A DNA stretch of 64,000 nt from Lacicoccus qingdaonensis (GCF_900101075.1 NZ_FNFY01000005.1:1-64000); one strand, 5' to 3'. Shown: positions 16,837 through 26,378, numbered from the stretch's first letter. Numbers and translations are program-made. The notes: generated by a model from the sequence alone, not told the origin.

Positions 16837-17520
16837 ATGGCTTATATCGCAATCATTCCCGCAGCAGGCTTAGGCAGGCGCATGGGTTATAACAAAAACA
16901 AAGTATTTATTGAGCTGAATAAAAAGTCGATCATTGAACGGACTGTCGAAAAATTCCAGAATGATGTGAATTGTGAAGGCATTTATTTGGCAATAAGAGA
17001 AGATGAGGCAGAGATGCTGAGAAAAAAATTATCCGGGTATGATAAAGTGCACGGTGTTTTCATCGGCGGAAAAGAACGCCAGGACAGCATCTACAATGTT
17101 TTGCAGAAAATTCCGCAATGTGATCATGTTTTCATCCATGACGGCGCGAGACCGTTCATCACTAAGGAACTGCTGGATGATATATATGACAATGTCAAAA
17201 TGCACAAGGCAGTCATCTGCGGAGTCAAAGTGAAAGATACGGTCAAGAAGGTGAGTGGTACACGTGTTGTGGAAACTTTGCCGAGGGAAGAACTGTTCAT
17301 CACCCATACACCGCAGGCTTTTGATTATGAGCTGATCATGCATGCGCATGAAAATGCCCGTATAAATACACTTTCGGTGACTGATGATTCAAGCATGGTG
17401 GAAGCTCTCGGGGAGAATGTGCACATTGTGGAGTCATCCTATAACAATATTAAAATCACTACCCGTGAAGATCTGGTGATTGCGGAATCAATCATCAACA
17501 GAGAAGGTGAAGACAAATGA
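16837..17520 (+). CDS. ispD: IspD, 2-C-methyl-D-erythritol 4-phosphate cytidylyltransferase
   Basis: This 227-residue enzyme of the MEP isoprenoid pathway carries the nucleotide-binding loop [10 protein letters not shown] at residue 8 and HDGARPF near 103. It couples CTP to MEP. Staphylococcus itself uses the mevalonate route, so an ispD-ispF pair here separates this organism from that genus. It overlaps ispF by 4 bp (ATGA) and sits 2 bp after the PIN-TRAM gene. Confidence 0.93.
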   Translation: MAYIAIIPAAGLGRRMGYNKNKVFIELNKKSIIERTVEKFQNDVNCEGIYLAIREDEAEMLRKKLSGYDKVHGVFIGGKERQDSIYNVLQKIPQCDHVFIHDGARPFITKELLDDIYDNVKMHKAVICGVKVKDTVKKVSGTRVVETLPREELFITHTPQAFDYELIMHAHENARINTLSVTDDSSMVEALGENVHIVESSYNNIKITTREDLVIAESIINREGEDK

Positions 17521-18008
17521 TAAGAATCGGACATGGATTTGATGTTCATGCATTTGCCGACGACAGGCCGCTGATCATAGGCGGACTGAACATACCCCAT
17601 GACAGGGGCCTCGCCGGCCATTCCGACGCCGATGTACTGCTGCATACGGTGGCGGACGCCATACTGGGTGCGCTCGCACTTGGTGATATCGGCAAGTTTT
17701 TCCCAGACACAGACGATAAGTATAAAGATATGGATTCAAAAGTACTGCTGGCTGAAGTCGTGGAGAAAATGCATGATGAAAATTACGAGATCGGCAACAT
17801 CGATGCTGTTATCATGGCCCAGGCGCCTAAATTCAGACCCCATATAGATGATATGCGGGAAAGTGTCGCTTCAATTTTGAAGACATCCGTCTCTAATGTT
17901 AATATTAAAGCGACTACAACAGAAAAACTGGGTTTTGTAGGCAGAAAAGAAGGCATCACTTCTGAAGCAGTGGTCCTGCTCACAAAATGGAGGAATCATA
18001 ATGGATAA
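17517..18008 (+). CDS. ispF: IspF, 2-C-methyl-D-erythritol 2,4-cyclodiphosphate synthase
   Basis: The 163-residue protein contains the metal site GHGFDVHAF at residues 5-13 and [18 protein letters not shown] near 37-54, with [10 protein letters not shown] after it. It cyclises the CDP-ME 2-phosphate intermediate of the MEP pathway. Length and motifs are complete. Its 3' end overlaps gltX by 8 bp. Confidence 0.95.
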   Translation: MIRIGHGFDVHAFADDRPLIIGGLNIPHDRGLAGHSDADVLLHTVADAILGALALGDIGKFFPDTDDKYKDMDSKVLLAEVVEKMHDENYEIGNIDAVIMAQAPKFRPHIDDMRESVASILKTSVSNVNIKATTTEKLGFVGRKEGITSEAVVLLTKWRNHNG

Positions 18009-19452
18009 AGTAAGAGTCAGATATGCACCGAGCCCGACCGGGTTTTTGCATATAGGTAACGCACGTTCAGCGTTATTCAACTATTTATTTGCGCGTCACT
18101 ACGGCGGGGACTTCATCATCAGGATAGAAGATACCGATAAATCACGACACGTTGAAACAGGTGAAGAGTCGCAGCTGAAAAACTTGAAGTGGCTCGGCAT
18201 CGACTGGGACGAAAGTATTGATGTGGACGGCGGCTACGGGCCCTACCGTCAATCTGAACGCGGGTCCATCTATGAGCCTTATATCCAAAAGCTGCTGGAT
18301 GAGGATCTTGCCTACCGTTGTTATATGACAAGCGAAGAACTGGAAAAAGAGCGTGAGGAACAGATTGCACGAGGTGAAATGCCGAGATACGGCGGCCGCC
18401 ATGCCAACCTGACAAAAGAAGAGGAAGATGCGCTTATTGCTGAAGGACGGGAACCGGCAATACGTATCCGCGTGCCTCAGGATAAAGTCTACAAATTCGA
18501 TGATATCGTCAAAGGTGAAGTGTCATTCGATTCAAAAGGTTTCGGTGACTGGGTCATCGTGAAGAAAGACGGCATCCCGACTTATAACTTTGCTGTCACA
18601 ATCGATGATCACGAAATGAAAATCTCACATGTTCTGCGCGGCGACGACCACATTTCAAACACACCGAAACAAATGATGGTCTATGAAGCTTTGGGACTTG
18701 AACCGCCAAAGTTCGGCCATATGACTTTGATCGTCAATGAAAATAAAAAGAAATTATCCAAGCGTGACGGCTCAATCATCCAGTTTATCGAACAGTACAA
18801 GGAACTCGGATATCTGCCGGAAGCACTCTTCAACTTCATCGCTTTACTCGGATGGACGCCGGAAGGTGAAGAAGAGATCTTCAGCAAAGATGAATTCATA
18901 AAATTATTTGATGAGAAGAGATTATCCAAGGCACCTGCTTTCTTCGACAAGCAGAAACTGACGTGGATCAACAACCAGTATATGAAAGAAAAGGATGAAG
19001 AAACAGTATTCGACATGGCACTTCCATTTCTGATCAAAGAAGGTCTGGTCAATGAAGATTCAGGGGCGGAAGAAATCGAATGGGCAAGAAAGCTAGTCGC
19101 ACTCTATCAGCCGCAGATGAGTTTTGCCGGAGAGATTACAACTCTATCAGAACAGTTTTTCAAAGATGATATCGAATTCGGTGAAGCGGCGACAGAAGTG
19201 ATCAATCAGGAGCATATACCTGAACTGATGACTGCCCTGTATGATGAATTTGAAGATTTGATCGACTTTGACCCTGATACAATCAAGAAATCAATTAAAA
19301 ATGTACAGAAAGCAACTGGGTATAAAGGAAAACAGCTGTTCATGCCGATCCGTGTTGCCGTTACAGGACAGACGCAGGGGCCTGAACTGCCGGACTCAAT
19401 TTCCCTGATCGGCAAGGAAAAAGTGCTGAACAGAATTTCCAAATTAAAATAA
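18001..19452 (+). CDS. gltX: Glutamyl-tRNA synthetase
   Basis: The protein has 483 residues. Class I signatures are [18 protein letters not shown] near residue 11 (HIGH equivalent HIGN) and KLSKRDGS near 252 (KMSKS equivalent). It charges tRNA-Glu and, in organisms lacking GlnRS, tRNA-Gln as well, with later amidation by GatCAB. ATG at 18001 overlaps ispF, and GGAGG within ispF serves as the ribosome binding site. The cysteine T-box leader follows in the next intergenic region, so transcription of cysE is separately controlled. Confidence 0.97.
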   Translation: MDKVRVRYAPSPTGFLHIGNARSALFNYLFARHYGGDFIIRIEDTDKSRHVETGEESQLKNLKWLGIDWDESIDVDGGYGPYRQSERGSIYEPYIQKLLDEDLAYRCYMTSEELEKEREEQIARGEMPRYGGRHANLTKEEEDALIAEGREPAIRIRVPQDKVYKFDDIVKGEVSFDSKGFGDWVIVKKDGIPTYNFAVTIDDHEMKISHVLRGDDHISNTPKQMMVYEALGLEPPKFGHMTLIVNENKKKLSKRDGSIIQFIEQYKELGYLPEALFNFIALLGWTPEGEEEIFSKDEFIKLFDEKRLSKAPAFFDKQKLTWINNQYMKEKDEETVFDMALPFLIKEGLVNEDSGAEEIEWARKLVALYQPQMSFAGEITTLSEQFFKDDIEFGEAATEVINQEHIPELMTALYDEFEDLIDFDPDTIKKSIKNVQKATGYKGKQLFMPIRVAVTGQTQGPELPDSISLIGKEKVLNRISKLK

Positions 19453-19499
19453 ACGGCTTCCTGAGTCTATCTTGTTGAAGTCGGGTTTATTATCGATTA

Positions 19500-19697
19500 T
19501 CATAATCAGTAACAGAGAAATGAAGTATGGTCTATTATGGAAAACAGAGATTGTCTGGCGGGTGGGAAGGCAACCATAATATAATCAGAAATGCACTCTG
19601 TGACCAATTGTATATTTTAAGTGCAAATTTACTTTGTAAGCAGAGTGGAACCGTGCAAATGCGCCTCTGTCCAAAAACTGGACAGAGGCATTTTTTA
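19500..19697 (+). ncRNA. Cysteine T-box leader (tRNA-sensing riboswitch)
   Basis: The T-box core AGAGTGGAACCGTGC is at 19642-19656. It is followed by an intrinsic terminator at 19663-19696, whose competing antiterminator would include the T-box. Upstream, ACAGAG near 19512 pairs with CTCTGT near 19596 to close Stem I. In the Stem I 3' side, TGC (Cys codon) at 19592-19594, preceded by GAAA and followed by A, is in the specifier position. The downstream genes cysE and cysS agree with uncharged tRNA-Cys as the signal. Confidence 0.9.
19663..19696 (+). terminator. T-box terminator before cysE
   Basis: GCCTCTGTCC at 19663-19672 pairs with GGACAGAGGC at 19680-19689 over a 7-nt loop, then ATTTTTT. 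It stops transcription when tRNA-Cys is charged. Confidence 0.92.
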
Positions 19698-19716
19698 TTT
19701 TGAGAGGAGGATCATT

Positions 19717-20373
19717 TTGTTTAATCGCATGAAAGAGGACATCAATATGATACTTGAGCTGGACCCTGCAGCCAAAAGTAAATTTGAAGTATTTTTTACT
19801 TATTCGGGACTGCATGCTGTATGGATGCATTTAATCGCACATAAACTGTATAAAAGAAAATTCGCTACTCTTTCAAGGATCATTTCGCAGGTCAGCCGTT
19901 TTATTACAGGTATTGAAATACATCCCGGCGCACAGATTGGCAGACGTTTATTCATAGACCACGGCATGGGCGTGGTAATCGGTGAAACGTGCCGCATCGG
20001 CAATAACGTGACGATCTATCAGGGCGTCACGCTGGGCGGGACAGGAAAAGAAGAAACGAAAAGGCACCCGGATCTGGATGACAATGTTCTTGTTGCCGCC
20101 GGAGCAAAGGTGCTCGGGAACATACGCATCGGAGAAAACTCGAAGATTGGCGCCAATTCAGTCGTGCTGATCAATGTGCCGAAAGACTCTACGGTCGTCG
20201 GCATACCGGGACGCATCGTCAAACAGGCCGGCGAAAAGATCAAAGGCGCACGTGATCTGAATGTGACGGATTTACCGGACCCTATACTGGAAATGATCAT
20301 TGGCCTGGAAGATGAAATAAAAGACTTTAGAAAAGAAGTAAGGGATGAGGTTAAAGATGGTTCGCATATATAA
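19717..20373 (+). CDS. cysE: Serine O-acetyltransferase CysE
   Basis: The product is 218 residues with TTG start at 19717 ([14 protein letters not shown]...). GAGGAGG lies 7 bp upstream and the N-terminus then matches S. aureus CysE; the longer frame runs into the T-box and is not translated. The N-terminal helical domain contains [15 protein letters not shown]. The left-handed beta-helix has [23 protein letters not shown] near residue 68 and [10 protein letters not shown] near 100. It acetylates serine for cysteine synthesis. The C-terminus is rather long. It overlaps cysS by 17 bp. Confidence 0.94.
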   Translation: MFNRMKEDINMILELDPAAKSKFEVFFTYSGLHAVWMHLIAHKLYKRKFATLSRIISQVSRFITGIEIHPGAQIGRRLFIDHGMGVVIGETCRIGNNVTIYQGVTLGGTGKEETKRHPDLDDNVLVAAGAKVLGNIRIGENSKIGANSVVLINVPKDSTVVGIPGRIVKQAGEKIKGARDLNVTDLPDPILEMIIGLEDEIKDFRKEVRDEVKDGSHI

Positions 20374-21751
20374 TACTTTGACAAGACAGAAAGAGACGTT
20401 CAAGCCGATCGAAGAAGGCAAGGTCAAGATGTACGTCTGTGGTCCGACTGTTTATAACTATATTCATATCGGCAACGCAAGACCGGCGATTGCATTTGAT
20501 ACAGTCCGTAGATATCTGGAATATAAAGGATATGATGTAAAATACGTCGCCAACTTCACAGACGTCGATGATAAATTGATCAAGGCGTCACAGGAACTGG
20601 GAGAGACGGTCCCTGATATCGCAGAGCGTTTCATCGAAGCATTCTTTGAAGACACCGGCGCACTCAACATCAAGCGGGCGACAGTGCATCCGAGAGTGAT
20701 GAACCACATGGATGACATCGTTAAATTCATCGAAATATTGATCGACAAAGGGCACGCCTACGAATCTGACGGAGATGTTTATTTTAAAACACGTTCATAT
20801 GACGGTTATGGTAAACTGAGCCAGCAGTCGATCAACGACCTGAAAGTCGGTGCACGTATAGATGCCGGAGAGAAAAAGGAAGATCCGCTGGACTTCGCAT
20901 TATGGAAGCAGGCCAAACCGAATGAGATCAAGTGGGATTCGCCGTGGGGCGCCGGTCGTCCGGGCTGGCATATCGAATGCAGTGTGATGGCGAGAGAACA
21001 CCTGGGCGATACGATTGATATTCACGCAGGCGGACAGGACTTGACTTTCCCGCACCATGAAAACGAGATTGCGCAGAGTGAATGTATGACGGATGAAACA
21101 TTTGCGAATTACTGGATGCATAACGGGTATATCAATATTGACAACACGAAGATGTCAAAATCCCTCGGAAACTTCATACTGGTTCACGATATCATCAAAG
21201 AAATCAACCCGAATGTACTGAGATTCTTTATGATCAGTGTGCATTACCGCAACCCGATCAATTACAACCGAGAACTGGTCGATGCCGCAAGAGCCGGACT
21301 GGAACGTATCCAGGACAGTTACAAACAGGCGAAAGAGCGCCTGGACAGTGCAGTAGGCACTGACCCGGACAGTAGGATACAGGAAATCATCGAGGAAAAT
21401 ATCAAGACGTTCGAAGCGCATATGGATGATGATTTCAACACGGCCAACGCCATCAGTGCATGGCATGACCTCACTACCGAACTGAATAAATACCTTCGCT
21501 ATAACACGACGAACCAGGAAGTGCTGGCGAGATTCATCGAAGTGTTTGAACAGTATGCCGGAGTTCTGGGCATCGTTTTGGAAGAAGAAACGATTCTGCT
21601 CGATGAAGAAATTGAAAAGCTCATTCTGGAACGTGATGATGCACGGAAAAATAAAGATTTCTCCCGTGCCGATGAAATCAGAGACTATTTAAAAGAACAG
21701 GGTATCGTTTTGGAAGATACTAAAGAGGGAGTGCGGTTCAAGCGTGGCTGA
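20357..21751 (+). CDS. cysS: Cysteinyl-tRNA synthetase
   Basis: The 464-residue enzyme has the zinc cysteine and HIGH box in [16 protein letters not shown] near residue 28, the further zinc ligands in [10 protein letters not shown] and [10 protein letters not shown] near 205-240, and KMSKSLGN near 266. Start at 20357 (MVRIYNT) is within the end of cysE and is preceded by GAGG at 6 bp. It is controlled with cysE by the cysteine T-box, so both supply and use of cysteine respond to tRNA-Cys charging. Confidence 0.97.
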   Translation: MVRIYNTLTRQKETFKPIEEGKVKMYVCGPTVYNYIHIGNARPAIAFDTVRRYLEYKGYDVKYVANFTDVDDKLIKASQELGETVPDIAERFIEAFFEDTGALNIKRATVHPRVMNHMDDIVKFIEILIDKGHAYESDGDVYFKTRSYDGYGKLSQQSINDLKVGARIDAGEKKEDPLDFALWKQAKPNEIKWDSPWGAGRPGWHIECSVMAREHLGDTIDIHAGGQDLTFPHHENEIAQSECMTDETFANYWMHNGYINIDNTKMSKSLGNFILVHDIIKEINPNVLRFFMISVHYRNPINYNRELVDAARAGLERIQDSYKQAKERLDSAVGTDPDSRIQEIIEENIKTFEAHMDDDFNTANAISAWHDLTTELNKYLRYNTTNQEVLARFIEVFEQYAGVLGIVLEEETILLDEEIEKLILERDDARKNKDFSRADEIRDYLKEQGIVLEDTKEGVRFKRG

Positions 21752-22148
21752 CTTTAATGTGGAAGAAGTGCCGAGTTTATCTTTGGCTTTTCTGGGTGAC
21801 TCGGTATATGCAGTCTACATCCGGACGTTTCTGATCAAAGAGAAATCACGGTTGAAACCTGAAGATCTTCATATAGAGGCGAACCGGCTGGTGAGCGCGA
21901 AGGCGCAGTCCCGTGCGCTGCTTCATTTGAGAAATGAAAGGCTGCTCACTGAAGAAGAGTGGGAAATAGCAAAACGTGCACGCAATAAATCAAGTGCGAC
22001 GAGAGCCAAAAATGCGACAATCAAAGAATATAGGAATGCTTCTGGCCTGGAGGCTCTGATCGGTTATCTCGACTTGATGGATAACCATTCCAGAATAGGA
22101 GAACTGATGCAGGAAATCATTAAGGAGGGGAGGGTTCACGATGACTGA
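21744..22148 (+). CDS. mrnC: Mini-ribonuclease III
   Basis: This 134-residue protein is a lone RNase III catalytic domain without the double-stranded RNA-binding domain. The signature [12 protein letters not shown] is near residue 16 and GLEALIGYL near 110, supplying the acidic metal ligands. Mini-III matures 23S rRNA in Bacilli. It starts with GTG at 21744, overlapping cysS by 8 bp, and overlaps rlmB by 8 bp. This is the standard cysS-mrnC-rlmB order. Confidence 0.94.
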   Translation: MADFNVEEVPSLSLAFLGDSVYAVYIRTFLIKEKSRLKPEDLHIEANRLVSAKAQSRALLHLRNERLLTEEEWEIAKRARNKSSATRAKNATIKEYRNASGLEALIGYLDLMDNHSRIGELMQEIIKEGRVHDD

Positions 22149-22881
22149 TTCCATAGTAGCCGGCCGAAATGCAGTGAGAGAAGCGCTGCGTTCGGGAAGT
22201 GATATAAATAAAGTCTACGTACAGGATTCGATCAATAAAAATCAGGTGAAGGAACTTTTGGATCTGGCAAGGAAGCGGAAAGTGATTGTCCAGAATGTAC
22301 CGAAGAATAAGATAGACAGTATGACAGATGAAAAGCATCAGGGTATCATCGCATCAATCAGTGCCCATGAATATATGGATTTTGATAAATTCCTTCAGAC
22401 TGTCGAAGGCAAGGATATTGCAAATGTCATCATACTGGACGGGCTTGAAGACCCCCATAATCTTGGTTCGATATTAAGAACATGCGACGCGACAGGGTTT
22501 GATGCAGTGATCATTCCGAAAAGGCGGTCCGTCCAGCTGACAGAAACAGTGGCGAAAACATCAACCGGCGCGATTGAATATATACCCGTAGTGCGGGTGA
22601 CCAACATCAATCAGACGATTGATAAGCTGAAGGACAGAGGTTTCTGGGTCGTCGGGACTGACGGCAGCGGAGACACGGATTATCGTGAGCTCTCTTTGGA
22701 TATGAGCACTGCGGTCGTCATCGGCAGTGAAGGTGAAGGTATCAGCAGAAAAACACTGGAAAAATGTGATTTCACTGTCAAGATTCCCATGACCGGACAA
22801 ATAACGAGTTTAAATGCTTCAGTATCGGCAGCGCTGCTGATGTACGAAGTATACCGGAAGCAGAACCCTGTCAGGTTGTGA
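22141..22881 (+). CDS. rlmB: 23S rRNA (guanosine-2'-O-)-methyltransferase RlmB, SpoU family
   Basis: The 246-residue product has an N-terminal L30e-like substrate domain ([13 protein letters not shown]) and a C-terminal SPOUT knot with motifs [16 protein letters not shown] near residue 100, [10 protein letters not shown] near 197, and [14 protein letters not shown] near 222. It methylates G2251 (E. coli numbering) in the peptidyl-transferase region. GGAGGGGAGGG precedes ATG. The next gene, rae1, follows after 4 bp. Confidence 0.94.
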   Translation: MTDSIVAGRNAVREALRSGSDINKVYVQDSINKNQVKELLDLARKRKVIVQNVPKNKIDSMTDEKHQGIIASISAHEYMDFDKFLQTVEGKDIANVIILDGLEDPHNLGSILRTCDATGFDAVIIPKRRSVQLTETVAKTSTGAIEYIPVVRVTNINQTIDKLKDRGFWVVGTDGSGDTDYRELSLDMSTAVVIGSEGEGISRKTLEKCDFTVKIPMTGQITSLNASVSAALLMYEVYRKQNPVRL

Positions 22882-22885
22882 TGTG

Positions 22886-23410
22886 ATGAGAAAAAAGCGG
22901 AGAATTTTAATCGTTGACGGCTATAACCTGATCGGTGCCAATAAAGAACTTTTCAATGAATCCAAAGTGTCACTGGAGCTGGCCAGGGAAGAGCTGATTA
23001 CAGCGCTTGCCGAATATCAGATGGTTACAACATTTGAAATCATCATCGTGTTCGATGCCTACGAAGTGAAGAGTAAGGAGTCCGTCCTTCAAAAACATGG
23101 ACTCACCGTTATTTTCACAAAAGAAAAGGAAACGGCAGATGAATATATAGAGCGCTTTGTCCATGACAATTACCACCCATTTCTTTGTGAAATCAGTGTA
23201 GTGACCAGCGACCTGACTGAACAGAATGCCATCTTTGCTCTTGGCGCCTACCGGATATCATCAAGAGAGATGTGGCTGACACTGGAAGATTCAGAAAAAA
23301 ATATCAGTAAAGAAATAGATGCAATAAACAGGAAACTGCCAAGGCAGAAACTGGATATCCGTCCGGATGTGTTATCAGAATTTGAAAAATGGAGAAGGGG
23401 CTTAAAATAG
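22886..23410 (+). CDS. rae1: Rae1/YacP, ribosome-associated NYN-domain endonuclease
   Basis: This 174-residue NYN/PIN-like protein opens MRKKRRILIVDGYNLIGA, with catalytic acids in DGYN and VVTSDLTEQNA near residue 110. B. subtilis Rae1 cuts mRNA in the ribosomal A site. Length and C-terminal tail (LSEFEKWRRGLK) agree with the family. The frame could begin at GTG 22883 one codon earlier; ATG 22886 is preferred. Confidence 0.92.
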   Translation: MRKKRRILIVDGYNLIGANKELFNESKVSLELAREELITALAEYQMVTTFEIIIVFDAYEVKSKESVLQKHGLTVIFTKEKETADEYIERFVHDNYHPFLCEISVVTSDLTEQNAIFALGAYRISSREMWLTLEDSEKNISKEIDAINRKLPRQKLDIRPDVLSEFEKWRRGLK

Positions 23411-23425
23411 CACCTTGAAGTAAAT

Positions 23426-23471
23426 GCCGTTCCGCCATATATTTTATATATATAAAATTATGGGAGACGGC
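23426..23471 (+). promoter_or_regulatory. Long hairpin enclosing the sigH ribosome binding site
   Basis: GCCGT at 23426-23430 pairs with ACGGC at 23467-23471. CCATA at 23435-23439 pairs with TATGG at 23459-23463 apart from a bulge. The apex is the perfect 18-bp palindrome ATTTTATA-TA-TATAAAAT at 23441-23458. The Shine-Dalgarno GGGAG at 23462-23466 is buried in the stem, 7 bp before ATG. Such a structure should repress translation of sigH. Confidence 0.7.
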
Positions 23472-23473
23472 TT

Positions 23474-24067
23474 ATGTATCTAATTACTCAACATCACTTT
23501 ATTCTCAAAGAATCGTTGGATGACCGGATGAATGATTGTGCGTACAAAGTTTACAATGGTGATATTAGTGCATTTGATTGGATCGATGAAAATTTAAGAC
23601 AGAGCGTTTTTAAAAAGACATTGAAGTACAAATTCGATTATTATGACAGGGAAGATGCACTCCAGGACATGATGGAGCTGGCACTGAGGCTATGCTATAA
23701 ATACAACCCTGAACTTGGCAACTACCGTCACTATGTCTCCAAAGCGATCACCTATGAGCTGATGAAGCTGTATCACAGAATGACGGACTATGGGTTGAGC
23801 GAGGTCATCAAGTCCGTTCAGGACATCACTTTTGAAACTGGTGATCACAGAAACCGTATGCAGGACAATCCGCTGGATATCATCATATATGAAGAGAACA
23901 AGTCACATATTCTGAACAATCGTAAAGTATGCTCGCCGCTTGAGCGTAAAATCGTTTATTATTGCAACTACGGCTACCAGATCAAAGAAATCTCGGAAAA
24001 GCTCTGTGTCAGTGAAAAAGCGATAGTGAACAGTCTGCACAGAGTGAGAAGAAAGCGTAAAAAATAA
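23474..24067 (+). CDS. sigH: SigH-type RNA polymerase sigma factor
   Basis: The product is 197 residues: a divergent sigma-70 protein with a region 2-like stretch (FDYYDREDALQDMMELALRLCYKYNPELGNYRHYVSKAITYELMK, about residues 53-100) and region 4 ending ISEKLCVSEKAIVNSLHRVRRKRKK. Its place between rae1 and rpmG-secE-nusG is the place of sigH in Staphylococcus and Bacillus. In S. aureus SigH drives late competence genes. Sequence similarity is low, so the call rests strongly on synteny. A long hairpin covers its ribosome binding site. Confidence 0.85.
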   Translation: MYLITQHHFILKESLDDRMNDCAYKVYNGDISAFDWIDENLRQSVFKKTLKYKFDYYDREDALQDMMELALRLCYKYNPELGNYRHYVSKAITYELMKLYHRMTDYGLSEVIKSVQDITFETGDHRNRMQDNPLDIIIYEENKSHILNNRKVCSPLERKIVYYCNYGYQIKEISEKLCVSEKAIVNSLHRVRRKRKK

Positions 24068-24090
24068 TTTATCGTGTCATTTAACAGTGT

Positions 24091-24119
24091 TTGACATTGT
24101 TTTTTAAAATCGGTATAGT
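24091..24119 (+). promoter_or_regulatory. Sigma-A promoter of rpmG-secE-nusG
   Basis: TTGACA at 24091-24096 and TATAGT at 24114-24119 are spaced 17 bp apart, 28 bp upstream of the rpmG start. Confidence 0.88.
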
Positions 24120-24146
24120 AAATAAGAATTGAGTGAGATGTGTTAT

Positions 24147-24281
24147 ATGAAGATAACATTGGCGTGTAATGAATGTGGCTCCAGAAACTATCAATTAAAG
24201 AGTGACCATAAAGAACGTTTAGTCATGAAGAAGTATTGTAAAAAATGTAATCGGCATACGACTCATAAAAGTTCCATCTGA
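24147..24281 (+). CDS. rpmG: 50S ribosomal protein L33, zinc-binding form
   Basis: This gene of 44 codons ([16 protein letters not shown]..., ending HTTHKSSI) has two CxxC pairs, CNEC and CKKC, so it is the zinc-containing C+ form of L33. It lies between sigH and secE, as usual in Bacilli. The ribosome binding site is weak (GAGTGAGATG). It is led by a strong promoter 28 bp upstream. Confidence 0.92.
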   Translation: MKITLACNECGSRNYQLKSDHKERLVMKKYCKKCNRHTTHKSSI

Positions 24282-24301
24282 AGTAGGAGGATTTGTTAAA
24301 A

Positions 24302-24478
24302 ATGGCAAACAATAAGAATTTCTTTCAAAATGTAGTCAGCGAAATGAAAAAAGTCAGCTGGCCGACAGGTCAGGAAACTGCCAGATTTACAATGATTGTC
24401 GCAATGACGGTTATATTTTTCTTGGCTTTTTTCTATGCATTGGATTTAGGCATTACAGCATTAATAGATTTATTGTAA
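24302..24478 (+). CDS. secE: SecE, preprotein translocase subunit
   Basis: The 58-residue product is the short Gram-positive form: an amphipathic stretch with [13 protein letters not shown], then one membrane helix. It stabilises SecY in the SecYEG channel. The start at 24302 (MANNKNFF) follows GTAGGAGG by 9 bp. nusG follows 17 bp later in the same transcript. Confidence 0.95.
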   Translation: MANNKNFFQNVVSEMKKVSWPTGQETARFTMIVAMTVIFFLAFFYALDLGITALIDLL

Positions 24479-24495
24479 TTTAAAGGAGCGATTGG

Positions 24496-25035
24496 ATGTC
24501 TGGTGAAAAGAATTGGTATGCCGTTCATACTTATTCGGGATATGAAAACAAAGTAAAGGCGAATTTACTTGCCCGTCTTGACTCTATGAATATGCAGGAT
24601 CGGATTTTCAGAGTGGTGATCCCTGAAGAAGAAGAGACGACAGTTAAAGATGGCAAACGTAAAACGGCGATGAAAAAGACATTTCCAGGCTATGTACTAG
24701 TAGAATTGATAATGACAGATGAATCCTGGTATATTGTCAGAAATACACCGGGTGTCACTGGATTCGTAGGTTCACAGGGTGCAGGAAGCAAACCGAACCC
24801 GTTACTGCCTGAAGAAGTGAAGTTTATTTTGAAATCTATGGGCATGGTTGAAAAGACTGTAGATTTTGAAGTTGAAGTCGGTGAAGTCGTCAATATCATT
24901 GACGGTCCGTTCAACAACCAATCCGGTGAAATCAAAGAGATTGATGAAGAGCGCTATAAGCTGACGGTGCTTGTCGAAATGTTCGGCAGAGAAACGCCTG
25001 TGGAAGTAGAATTCGATCAAATCGAAAAACTATAA
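24496..25035 (+). CDS. nusG: NusG transcription elongation factor
   Basis: The 179-residue protein has the NGN domain (NWYAVHTYSGYENKV near residue 5, FPGYVLVEL near 64) and the C-terminal KOW domain (VGEVVNIIDGPFNNQSGEI near 130). It binds RNA polymerase and couples transcription to termination and translation. TAAAGGAGCG precedes ATG. It is the last gene before the L11-L1 unit; a hairpin with T run follows. Confidence 0.97.
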   Translation: MSGEKNWYAVHTYSGYENKVKANLLARLDSMNMQDRIFRVVIPEEEETTVKDGKRKTAMKKTFPGYVLVELIMTDESWYIVRNTPGVTGFVGSQGAGSKPNPLLPEEVKFILKSMGMVEKTVDFEVEVGEVVNIIDGPFNNQSGEIKEIDEERYKLTVLVEMFGRETPVEVEFDQIEKL

Positions 25036-25076
25036 AATTCAGGTTGTATTTTAAATATAATAATGGTAGAATATTA

Positions 25077-25103
25077 TGGTCGGAATTTTCCGGCCATCTT
25101 TTT
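25077..25103 (+). terminator. Terminator or attenuator between nusG and rplK
   Basis: TGGTCGG at 25077-25083 pairs with CCGGCCA at 25090-25096 (one T-G pair), followed by TCTTTTT. A TATAAT at 25056-25061 could be a -10 box just before it; in that case the hairpin is a leader attenuator of rplK. Otherwise it ends the secE-nusG transcript. Confidence 0.65.
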
Positions 25104-25113
25104 ATAGATGCGA

Positions 25114-25147
25114 GTGGGAGGATAAAATCTTAATATCCTATGACCAC
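25114..25147 (+). promoter_or_regulatory. Putative L1-binding mRNA motif upstream of rplK
   Basis: GTGGGAGGATA at 25114-25124 opposes TATCCT at 25134-25139 and ACCAC at 25143-25147. It forms an outer GTGG/CCAC helix, an asymmetric internal loop and an inner AGGATA/TATCCT helix. The same GTGGGAGGATAA with downstream ACCAC recurs before rplA. Autoregulation of the L11-L1 operon by L1 binding to its own mRNA is known in bacteria; assignment of this motif is inference. Confidence 0.55.
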
Positions 25148-25174
25148 ATCACGATAAACGAGGAGGTGCACATC

Positions 25175-25600
25175 GTGGCTAAAAAAGTTATCAACGTTGT
25201 GAAATTGCAGATTCCTGCAGGGAAGGCAAATCCAGCGCCGCCAGTTGGGCCGGCATTAGGTCAGGCAGGCGTCAATATCATGGGATTCTGTAAAGAATTC
25301 AATGCACGTACACAAGAGCAGGCAGGTCTGATCATTCCAGTAGAAATTTCTGTATTTGAAGACCGTTCATTTACTTTCATAACAAAAACACCACCAGCTG
25401 CAGTATTATTGAAAAAAGCTGCAAATGTCGACAAAGGTTCAGGCGAGCCGAACAAAGACAAAGTGGCGAAAGTAACAGAAGCGCAAGTGCGTGAAATTGC
25501 TGAAACGAAAATGGAAGACCTTAATGCGGCTGATGTAGAAGCGGCAATGCGTATGGTCGAAGGTACAGCACGAAGCATGGGCTTCGAAATTGAAAAGTAA
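25175..25600 (+). CDS. rplK: 50S ribosomal protein L11
   Basis: The protein has 141 residues starting with GTG at 25175 ([34 protein letters not shown]). The long upstream frame is the leader. AGGAGGTG lies 6 bp before GTG. The N-terminal domain binds the stringent factor and elongation factors, and the C-terminal domain binds the 23S rRNA GTPase centre. rplA follows 79 bp later. Confidence 0.97.
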   Translation: MAKKVINVVKLQIPAGKANPAPPVGPALGQAGVNIMGFCKEFNARTQEQAGLIIPVEISVFEDRSFTFITKTPPAAVLLKKAANVDKGSGEPNKDKVAKVTEAQVREIAETKMEDLNAADVEAAMRMVEGTARSMGFEIEK

Positions 25601-25638
25601 AAATGACAATGACTGTATAAAAACGTATTAATACAAAC

Positions 25639-25664
25639 GTGGGAGGATAACCCGCTAAAACCAC
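25639..25664 (+). promoter_or_regulatory. Second putative L1-binding mRNA motif, between rplK and rplA
   Basis: GTGGGAGGATAA at 25639-25650 repeats the motif seen before rplK, and CCAC at 25661-25664 closes the outer helix. The inner helix here is a short GG-ATAA-CC. The rplA ribosome binding site AAGGAGG follows immediately at 25665, so protein binding would block rplA translation. Confidence 0.55.
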
Positions 25665-25679
25665 AAGGAGGAATTATCA

Positions 25680-26378
25680 ATGGCTAAAAGAAGTAAAAAG
25701 TATCAGGCAGCGCTTGAAAAATTTGATGCCAATTCTTCATATTCAATTGAAGAAGCAGTTAAAATAGCTCAAGAAACAAGCACTGTAAATTTTGATGCTT
25801 CTGTTGAAGTCGCTTTCCGCCTGGGTATTGATACACGTAAAAACGACCAACAAATCCGTGGAGCGATTGTATTGCCGCACGGTACTGGTAAATCACAGCG
25901 TGTATTAGTATTTGCTAAAGGTGAAAAGCTCAAAGAAGCAGAGGAAGCAGGCGCAGATTACGCAGGAGATCAGGAATTCGTTCAGAAAATCAATGGCGGA
26001 TGGTTTGATTTTGATGTAATCGTTGCAACACCTGACATGATGGGTGAAGTTGGTAAACTTGGACGCGTATTAGGTCCTAAAGGTTTAATGCCGAACCCTA
26101 AAACAGGTACAGTTACAATGGATGTTAAAAAAGCAGTGGAAGAAATCAAAGCAGGTAAAGTTGAATACCGTGCAGAGAAATCAGGTATTGTACACGTTGC
26201 AATCGGTAAAGTATCATTCGATACTGAGAAACTGGTTGAAAACTTCAATGCAATCCACGATGCTCTTGGCAAAGCGAAGCCTTCATCTGCGAAAGGCACC
26301 TACTTTAAATCTGTAGCAGTTTCATCAACGATGGGACCTGGAATTAAAGTAGACAACAACGCAGCAAGAATTGTTTAA
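25680..26378 (+). CDS. rplA: 50S ribosomal protein L1
   Basis: The 232-residue product carries the L1 signature [19 protein letters not shown] near residue 122 and is full length. It binds the L1 stalk of 23S rRNA and usually also represses its own operon at the translational level; two matching motifs in this operon could be its mRNA targets. ATG follows AAGGAGG by 8 bp. Confidence 0.97.
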   Translation: MAKRSKKYQAALEKFDANSSYSIEEAVKIAQETSTVNFDASVEVAFRLGIDTRKNDQQIRGAIVLPHGTGKSQRVLVFAKGEKLKEAEEAGADYAGDQEFVQKINGGWFDFDVIVATPDMMGEVGKLGRVLGPKGLMPNPKTGTVTMDVKKAVEEIKAGKVEYRAEKSGIVHVAIGKVSFDTEKLVENFNAIHDALGKAKPSSAKGTYFKSVAVSSTMGPGIKVDNNAARIV

